Assembly: GCA_015057615.1 (NCBI GenBank)
Contig: SVEA01000064.1
Location: 1-39,383, forward strand
Length of the DNA stretch: 39,383 bases
Reading direction: 5' to 3'
Origin: Lachnospiraceae bacterium
GTDB taxonomy: Bacteria; Bacillota; Clostridia; Lachnospirales; Lachnospiraceae
The position numbers were made by a program, and so were the translations under genes. The notes under the pieces are model-generated. The model made no database searches and was not told the origin of the DNA. It was given only the letters and a program-made list of their open reading frames with translations. This document shows, in pieces, positions 34,034-39,383 of the stretch (within the stretch, counting starts at the first letter, position 1; each line of letters starts with the position of its first letter).

Positions 34034-36430
34034 ATGAAATATGGGTATTTTGATAATGAAAATCGAGAATATGTCATTGAAAAAGTGGATTTGCCCACAT
34101 CCTGGACGAACTACTTAGGGGTACGGGATCTTTGTGCGGTGATCAATCATACGGCGGGTGGATATTTATTCTACAAATCACCGGAGTACCATCGGATCAC
34201 CAGGTTTCGTGCCAATAGTGTACCGATGGACCGGCCAGGGCATTATGTCTATCTGCGGGATGATAAGACCGGGGATTACTGGAGCATCTCCTGGCAGCCG
34301 GTCGGAAAGCCCTTAGACAGAGCTAAATATTCCTGCCGTCACGGCTTATCCTATACCAGATATGAGTGTGAATATGAGGGAATCCATGCGGAGCAGACTT
34401 TGGTTATCCCGATGGACGACCCGGTAGAGCTGTGGGATGTAAAAATAAAAAATACTGGTGAGACGGAGAGGGAGTTAAGCGTTTTTTCCTACTGTGAATT
34501 CTCCTATCATCATATTGCGATGGATAATCAGAATTTTCAGATGAGTAATTATGCTGCCGGCTCCAGCTATCAGGATGGAATCATTGAGCATGACTTATTT
34601 TATGAAGAGTTCGGATATCAGTATTTTGGTGCAAGCTTTGAGCCGGACAGTTATGACTGCGTAAGAGATTGCTTTATCGGCAATTATCGTACGGAGGATA
34701 ACCCGATTGCGGTGGAAAAAGGAGAATGCTCCGGCAGCTTTTTAAAGGGTGGCAACCATTGCGGCTCTCTGCATAAAAAATTGACGCTTTCGCCCGGTGA
34801 AGAGGTAAGGATCGTCTTTATGCTTGGTGAGGGAAACCGGGAGGAAGGAAAGAGGATACGAAGTAAATATTCCGATTTTGATCAGGTGGATGCTTCGTAC
34901 CGGCAGCTTGCCGAGTTCTGGAAGAAAAAGCTGGATAAGCTGCAGATCGATACGCCGAATGAGGGAATGAATACATTAATTAATATCTGGACGCTTTATC
35001 AGGCGGAAATCAATGTAATGTTCTCTAGATTCGCTTCGTTTATTGAGGTGGGAGGAAGAACCGGCTTAGGATACCGGGATACAGCACAGGATGCTATGGC
35101 AGTCCCGCATTCGAACCCCGGCAAATGCCGGCAGCGGATTGAAGAATTATTACAGGCTCTTGTATCAAAGGGCTATGGCCTGCACTTATTCCAGCCGGAA
35201 TGGTTTGATCAGAAGACGGAAAAGAAACCCTTTAAGTCACCGACCGTTATTCCGAAACAAAAGAGGGAGGATATCGTTCACGGCATCGAAGATGCCTGCT
35301 CGGATGATGCTCTCTGGCTTGTTGCAGCTATTCTTCAGTACATAAAGGAAACCGGAGAATTCACCTTCCTTTGGGAGGAGATAACCTATGCCGACGGCGG
35401 CAGCGGAAGTGTCTATGAGCATATGAAGAAAATTCTTGATTTCTCCGATGAGCAGGTCGGCAGTACCGGAATCTGTAAGGGACTCCGTGCGGATTGGAAT
35501 GACTGTCTGAATTTAGGCGGCGGAGAAAGCGCTCTGGTCTCCTTCCTCCATTATTGGGCATTGGAAAACTTCCTGGAAGCTGCAACATATTTCCATATCA
35601 AAGAAGATGTTCTTAAGTATACGAAGATGCTGGAAAAGGTAAAAGGTGTCTGCGACAAAGAGCTATGGGATAAGGAATGGTATATCCGCGGTATTACAAA
35701 GAATGGGAAAAAAATCGGCACCTCGGAGGATAAAGAGGGAAGAATTCATTTGGAATCCAATGCATGGGCCGTGCTCTCCGGAGCCGCATCACAGGAAAAG
35801 GGCGAAAAGGCGATGGATTCGGTGGAGCAGTATCTGTCTACGCCCTACGGAATTATGCTTAACGGTCCGTCCTATACCGTACCGGATGAAGATATCGGTT
35901 TTGTAACAAGAGTATATCCCGGTCTTAAGGAAAACGGATCGATCTTCAGCCATCCAAATCCATGGGCATGGGCTGCGGAATGTGTGCTCGGCCGCGGTGA
36001 TAAAGCAATGAAATATTACGATGCGTTAAGTCCCTATAATCAGAATGACAAGATAGAAATCCGGGAAGCGGAGCCCTATGTTTATTGCCAGTTCGTTGCA
36101 GGAAAGGATCATACCGACTTTGGACGGGCAAGACATCCTTTTATGACCGGAACCGCCGGGTGGGCATATTTTGCTGCTACGGAGTATATGCTTGGAATTC
36201 GACCTGGATTTACGACTCTTACTGTAGACCCTTGTGTTCCCTCCGATTGGAAGGAGTTTCATGTCAGAAGAGAATGGAGAGGGGCAGTTTATATGATTAC
36301 CGTATCCAATCCGCATGGTGTAATGAAGGGTGTTCAGGCAATCTGGATGAACGGAGAAAGAGTCAGTGAAATTACGGCACAGCCGCAGGGAAGTACGAAT
36401 CAAATAACTGTAATAATGGGAAGGAGATGA
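34034..36430 (+). CDS. GH94 glycoside phosphorylase, N,N'-diacetylchitobiose-phosphorylase-like
   Basis: A 798-residue GH94 enzyme that would split a beta-1,4 disaccharide with phosphate into a sugar 1-phosphate and a free sugar. The N-terminal beta-sandwich begins MKYGYFDNENREYVI, followed by the (alpha/alpha)6 catalytic domain. The general acid is D490 in RADWNDCLNLGGGE. SRFASFIEVGGRTGLGYRDT, KSPTVIP and HPNPWAW are features I remember from Vibrio chitobiose phosphorylase rather than from cellobiose phosphorylases. That points to chitobiose giving GlcNAc 1-phosphate plus GlcNAc. Cellobiose or another beta-linked disaccharide cannot be excluded. No signal peptide, so it acts on imported sugar. 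GGAGG lies nine bases before the ATG. A phosphohexomutase gene follows after four bases. Confidence 0.88.
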   Translation: MKYGYFDNENREYVIEKVDLPTSWTNYLGVRDLCAVINHTAGGYLFYKSPEYHRITRFRANSVPMDRPGHYVYLRDDKTGDYWSISWQPVGKPLDRAKYSCRHGLSYTRYECEYEGIHAEQTLVIPMDDPVELWDVKIKNTGETERELSVFSYCEFSYHHIAMDNQNFQMSNYAAGSSYQDGIIEHDLFYEEFGYQYFGASFEPDSYDCVRDCFIGNYRTEDNPIAVEKGECSGSFLKGGNHCGSLHKKLTLSPGEEVRIVFMLGEGNREEGKRIRSKYSDFDQVDASYRQLAEFWKKKLDKLQIDTPNEGMNTLINIWTLYQAEINVMFSRFASFIEVGGRTGLGYRDTAQDAMAVPHSNPGKCRQRIEELLQALVSKGYGLHLFQPEWFDQKTEKKPFKSPTVIPKQKREDIVHGIEDACSDDALWLVAAILQYIKETGEFTFLWEEITYADGGSGSVYEHMKKILDFSDEQVGSTGICKGLRADWNDCLNLGGGESALVSFLHYWALENFLEAATYFHIKEDVLKYTKMLEKVKGVCDKELWDKEWYIRGITKNGKKIGTSEDKEGRIHLESNAWAVLSGAASQEKGEKAMDSVEQYLSTPYGIMLNGPSYTVPDEDIGFVTRVYPGLKENGSIFSHPNPWAWAAECVLGRGDKAMKYYDALSPYNQNDKIEIREAEPYVYCQFVAGKDHTDFGRARHPFMTGTAGWAYFAATEYMLGIRPGFTTLTVDPCVPSDWKEFHVRREWRGAVYMITVSNPHGVMKGVQAIWMNGERVSEITAQPQGSTNQITVIMGRR

Positions 36431-36434
36431 AGGC

Positions 36435-37847
36435 ATGATAAAGTTCGGGACCGGAGGCTGGAGAGCCGTGATCGGTGAGGATTTTACAAAAGCCAATATA
36501 CAAAAGCTTGCGAAAGCCTTAGCCTTAAAAATGAAGGATGAGGGCGTTACAGAGAAAGGAATGGTAATCGGGTACGATAGGAGGTTTCTATCGAAGGAGG
36601 CAATGCAGTGGGCAGGAGTTGTCTTTGCTGCGGAAGGAATTCAAACCTGGTTAGTTAACCGTTCCTCCCCGACCCCTCTGATTATTTATTATGTTATGAA
36701 GCATGAACTGCCCTATGGAATGATGGTTACGGCAAGTCATAACCCTGCCATCTATAATGGAGTCAAAGTATTCACCCATGGCGGCAGAGATGCAGATGAG
36801 CTTCAAACCAGGGAGATTGAAAATTATATCCGGGAATTGGATGATACCAAAATCGAAGAAATCGATTATGAAACCGCAGTAAACAGCGGATTGATTTTGG
36901 AGATCAATCCGATCAATGAATACATCGATTCCATTATGAATATCATTGATTTACAGGCGATTCGGGAGAAAGGGCTGCGGATTGCCCTGGATCCCATGTA
37001 TGGGGTCAGTGAAACCTCTTTAAAAACGATACTTTTAACCGCAAGATGCGATGTTTCCACAATTCATGATAGGCATGACACCTTATTCGGAGGGAAATTG
37101 CCATCCCCATCGGCAGCGACCTTAAAAAGCCTGCAAAATTATGTGATTGACTACAATTGCGATATCGGAATTGCAACGGACGGAGATGCAGATCGAATCG
37201 GTGTCATTGACGATATGGGTCACTTCCTCCATCCAAATGACATTGTAGTCCTCCTCTATTATTATTTGGTAAAATACAAGGGGATGAAGGGAGCTGCCGT
37301 TCGTAATATCGCCACCACCCATATGCTGGACCGGGTTGCAGAAAGCTTTGGGCAAAAGTGCTATGAGGTACCGGTGGGCTTTAAATACATCTCGGCAAAG
37401 ATGGCGGAAACCAACGCAGTAATCGGCGGAGAATCCTCCGGAGGATTAACAGTTCGCGGACATATTCCAGGAAAAGACGGGATCTATGCAGCCTCCCTAT
37501 TAATTGAAATGATCGCTGTTCTTGGGAAAAAATTATCACAGATTCTAAATGAGTTAAAGGAAACCTACGGAAACTTAACGATGGAAGAGAGGGATTATCC
37601 CTTAAGCGAGCAGGTAAGAGACCGGGTTTATCAATTGCTGCTGGTGGATAAACTGTTACCGAAGCTGCCCTTTGAAATTGAAAAGATTTCCTATCTGGAC
37701 GGATGTAAGATTTATTTTCAATGCGGAGGCTGGGTAATTACACGTTTCTCCGGCACGGAGCCACTTTTAAGAATTTTCTGTGAAATGCCGAAAGCACAGG
37801 ATGCAAAGCTGGTTTGTGAATCCTACGAAACCTTCCTTGAAATTTAA
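36435..37847 (+). CDS. Alpha-D-phosphohexomutase (phosphoglucomutase/phosphomannomutase family)
   Basis: A 470-residue mutase that moves phosphate between C1 and C6 of a hexose. All four loops are present. The phosphoserine is S101 in TASHNP. The metal loop is D249-G-D251-A-D253 (TDGDADRIG). The sugar loop is GGESSGGL, and the phosphate loop is RFSGTEPLLRIF. The N-terminus FGTGGWRAVIGEDF belongs to the PGM/PMM type. AAGGAG overlaps the end of the GH94 gene and the gap is four bases, so the two are translated together. The natural role is to convert the phosphorylase product (glucose 1-phosphate or GlcNAc 1-phosphate) to the 6-phosphate. Specificity is inferred from the neighbour. Confidence 0.93.
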   Translation: MIKFGTGGWRAVIGEDFTKANIQKLAKALALKMKDEGVTEKGMVIGYDRRFLSKEAMQWAGVVFAAEGIQTWLVNRSSPTPLIIYYVMKHELPYGMMVTASHNPAIYNGVKVFTHGGRDADELQTREIENYIRELDDTKIEEIDYETAVNSGLILEINPINEYIDSIMNIIDLQAIREKGLRIALDPMYGVSETSLKTILLTARCDVSTIHDRHDTLFGGKLPSPSAATLKSLQNYVIDYNCDIGIATDGDADRIGVIDDMGHFLHPNDIVVLLYYYLVKYKGMKGAAVRNIATTHMLDRVAESFGQKCYEVPVGFKYISAKMAETNAVIGGESSGGLTVRGHIPGKDGIYAASLLIEMIAVLGKKLSQILNELKETYGNLTMEERDYPLSEQVRDRVYQLLLVDKLLPKLPFEIEKISYLDGCKIYFQCGGWVITRFSGTEPLLRIFCEMPKAQDAKLVCESYETFLEI

Positions 37848-37872
37848 GAAAAGAATAGAAAATTGTGAAGCT

Positions 37873-37953
37873 ATTGTGTATACCGCAGGTACGTGTTCCG
37901 GAGCGTAAGTTAAGGCATTGGAGCGAAGAAAATGCATCTGTTGTATACACAAT
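37873..37953. repeat. 81-bp inverted repeat after the mutase gene
   Basis: ATTGTGTATAC (37873-37883) and GTATACACAAT (37943-37953) are perfect complements. Pairing extends inward for about 11 more positions with G-U pairs, giving a stem of more than 20 bp. No T run follows, so it does not look like a standard terminator. Confidence 0.55.
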
Positions 37954-38111
37954 TAACTTAAAGAGTTTCAAAAAAAGAATTTTTGGATGTCTTTAAGCCA
38001 TAATGTGGTAATGCCTTCAAAAATATGATAAAATAATCCATAAGAACCGATGAATCTGCAGGGAAAAGGATAGCATTACAAATCTTGATGATCCCGCGTA
38101 AAGGCGTAGAT

Positions 38112-38288
38112 AGCAAAGAGTTTGCTTGGCAAACTCTCGCGCCGAGCGCGTTCTGCCGCAGGCAGATAAATACCTTACGAATACATGTTTCAAGTATTCG
38201 TTACGTGCTGAGTGCGTCATCCCCATACGAACTATGTTCGTATGAAGGTTCTTTGTCGTATAGAATGCAATTTCCTATATGATAAAAA
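38112..38288 (-). repeat. Family-2 multi-hairpin repeat, copy 2c (most complete)
   Basis: Six short hairpins in a row: AGAGTTTGC-TTG-GCAAACTCT, CGCGC-CGA-GCGCG, CTGCC-GCA-GGCAG, ACGAATAC/GTATTCGT, CATACGAAC-TAT-GTTCGTATG and a TCGTATAG/CTATATGA stem. Four have three-base loops. It is inverted relative to the copies at 1 and 27.4 kb and lies 48 bases before the sensor gene. Confidence 0.8.
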
Positions 38289-38336
38289 CCTACAGAGATA
38301 AGGTTAAATACGATTTTATATCAAATGGGGGTTCTT

Positions 38337-39383
38337 ATGAAAAAAACAGTATCCTTAAGAAGACGGTTATTATTCATGGTTGTAATCCTATGGATGATGC
38401 CGGTGATTTCAATTTATTATTTTTTAACGATATCCTATCGAAACAGCATTATTGACAAGACAACGGTACTCATGGAGGAAGAGCTTAAGAACTTTACTTC
38501 TTTTCACGCTATGCGGATTGATGAGGCAATCGACCTCTCTAAGAAAACCTCTTATGAGCAGATCATTGAAAAGGCATGGAGAAAATATATTAACGGAAAT
38601 CTCAGCAAATCCGAGCTGTATCGGCAAATTATCAGCAATTTAAAGAGTAAATTCTACAATGACAACCGGTTTGTCATTTCCGTTTTCTATCTTAGTGAGG
38701 ATCCGGACCATATCTATAGTACCTCCCGAAAAACCAGCAACTATATCGATACCTATAAGATGGAGGTGGCAGAGGAGGCACATTCCATCACCAGGCAGGA
38801 TACCTCGGATGCGCATGTCAGGGTGATCAACGGAAAAATTTATATTATCCGCAATCTCTATACGACAACGAATTATACAAAGTTTGGTACCCTAATTCTG
38901 GAGTTGAATAAGGATAAATTAATTGATGGAATGCCTATGAATACAAGCTACGAACTAGGTTTCTATATCAACGATACCAATTCCGTGGTATCCAATAACT
39001 CCAATCTAATGCAGGAGAACCGGAAGAAAATTCTGAATCAATTAACAAAGCATTATTCTAAGAAAATTAAAAATAAGATCATTCATGAAAAGAGCTCTCC
39101 GTTTGCAGGAGTAATCTACCAACAAAAGTATGATGATTTTCATATTGGAGGTGTCCTAGTCGCAGATGAAACGATAATCTTTTCGGAATTAACGGATCTG
39201 TATATTGCGATTTTTGTTATTGTGCTAATCTTAATTCCGGTATTTATTTATATGATTTATTTCGTATCCCATCATATAACAAAACCGATGAGCCAGATGA
39301 TCCAAGCGGCACAGGATATTGAGAAAGGAGACATCGGCATGCAAATTGCAGGAGAGCCGATGCCGAATAAAGAATTTGTAGTG
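38337..39383 (+). CDS. Two-TM HAMP sensor protein, probably a YesM-type histidine kinase (partial)
   Basis: The frame stays open for 349 codons to the window edge, so only the N-terminal half is seen. TM1 is at about 11-33. An extracellular sensing region of about 250 residues follows, then TM2 (about 285-305) and the start of a HAMP domain (ITKPMSQMIQAAQDIEKGD). This layout fits the YesM/LytS-like sensor kinases that clostridia pair with an AraC-type regulator for carbohydrate uptake genes. A chemoreceptor or other HAMP protein is possible, because the kinase domain is outside the window. The ATG follows a G run (GGGGG) by five bases. A family-2 repeat lies directly upstream. Confidence 0.75.
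   Translation, partial: MKKTVSLRRRLLFMVVILWMMPVISIYYFLTISYRNSIIDKTTVLMEEELKNFTSFHAMRIDEAIDLSKKTSYEQIIEKAWRKYINGNLSKSELYRQIISNLKSKFYNDNRFVISVFYLSEDPDHIYSTSRKTSNYIDTYKMEVAEEAHSITRQDTSDAHVRVINGKIYIIRNLYTTTNYTKFGTLILELNKDKLIDGMPMNTSYELGFYINDTNSVVSNNSNLMQENRKKILNQLTKHYSKKIKNKIIHEKSSPFAGVIYQQKYDDFHIGGVLVADETIIFSELTDLYIAIFVIVLILIPVFIYMIYFVSHHITKPMSQMIQAAQDIEKGDIGMQIAGEPMPNKEFVV

Overview
The window reads as the chromosome of a low-GC, endospore-forming clostridium, most like the Lachnospiraceae (Clostridium phytofermentans-type). The evidence is gene content: SpoIIM, RNase Y, a short glutamate 5-kinase without a PUA domain, HflK/HflC, ScpA/ScpB next to a DacB-type carboxypeptidase, a GH94 phosphorylase and an all-anaerobe-style gene set. 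All genes but one (DAHP synthase) lie on the + strand, as expected for one replication arm. Assignments rest on motifs and remembered family features; no database search was run.

Layout. 1-3.8 kb: two flavoproteins of unknown substrate, separated by an A-rich, tandem-like spacer. 3.8-7.3 kb: proline synthesis (proB, proA) with a YnzC-type small protein and 5-formyl-THF cyclo-ligase between them. 7.3-10.2 kb: hflK-hflC and an M14 zinc carboxypeptidase. 10.5-13.7 kb: miaB and rny. 14-18.5 kb: aminotransferase, proC, NUDIX hydrolase, spoIIM and a XerD-like recombinase with altered catalytic residues. 18.8-23.7 kb: DAHP synthase (- strand), an Ig-like anchored protein, a D,D-carboxypeptidase and a metallophosphoesterase. 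23.8-26.6 kb: scpA-scpB-dacB. 27-31 kb: small membrane proteins and a chemoreceptor. 31-37.8 kb: an aconitase-family hydratase, then a GH94 phosphorylase (chitobiose-phosphorylase-like) coupled to a phosphohexomutase. 38.3 kb to the end: the N-terminal half of a two-TM HAMP sensor, cut by the window edge.

The most unusual content is between the genes. Three unrelated families of hairpin-rich repeats fill most long intergenic gaps. Family 1 is about 300 bp with terminal inverted repeats: three full-length copies with both ends, three partial copies and three solo ends. All lie in the same orientation, and most end just before the ribosome-binding site of the next gene. Its core hairpins show paired base changes between copies. 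Family 2 (3 copies) is a string of short hairpins, several with three-base loops. Family 3 (4 copies) is about 90-130 bp with two or three hairpins. Clear promoters are seen before rny, the aminotransferase, proC, aroF, the metallophosphoesterase and the chemoreceptor, and intrinsic terminators after rny, the aminotransferase, the chemoreceptor and the aconitase.

Several start codons were moved downstream of the longest open frame (fau, hflC, miaB, proC, NUDIX, aroF, metallophosphoesterase, scpA, chemoreceptor and others). The Shine-Dalgarno sequence supports the inner start, and several of the longer frames run through repeat sequence.
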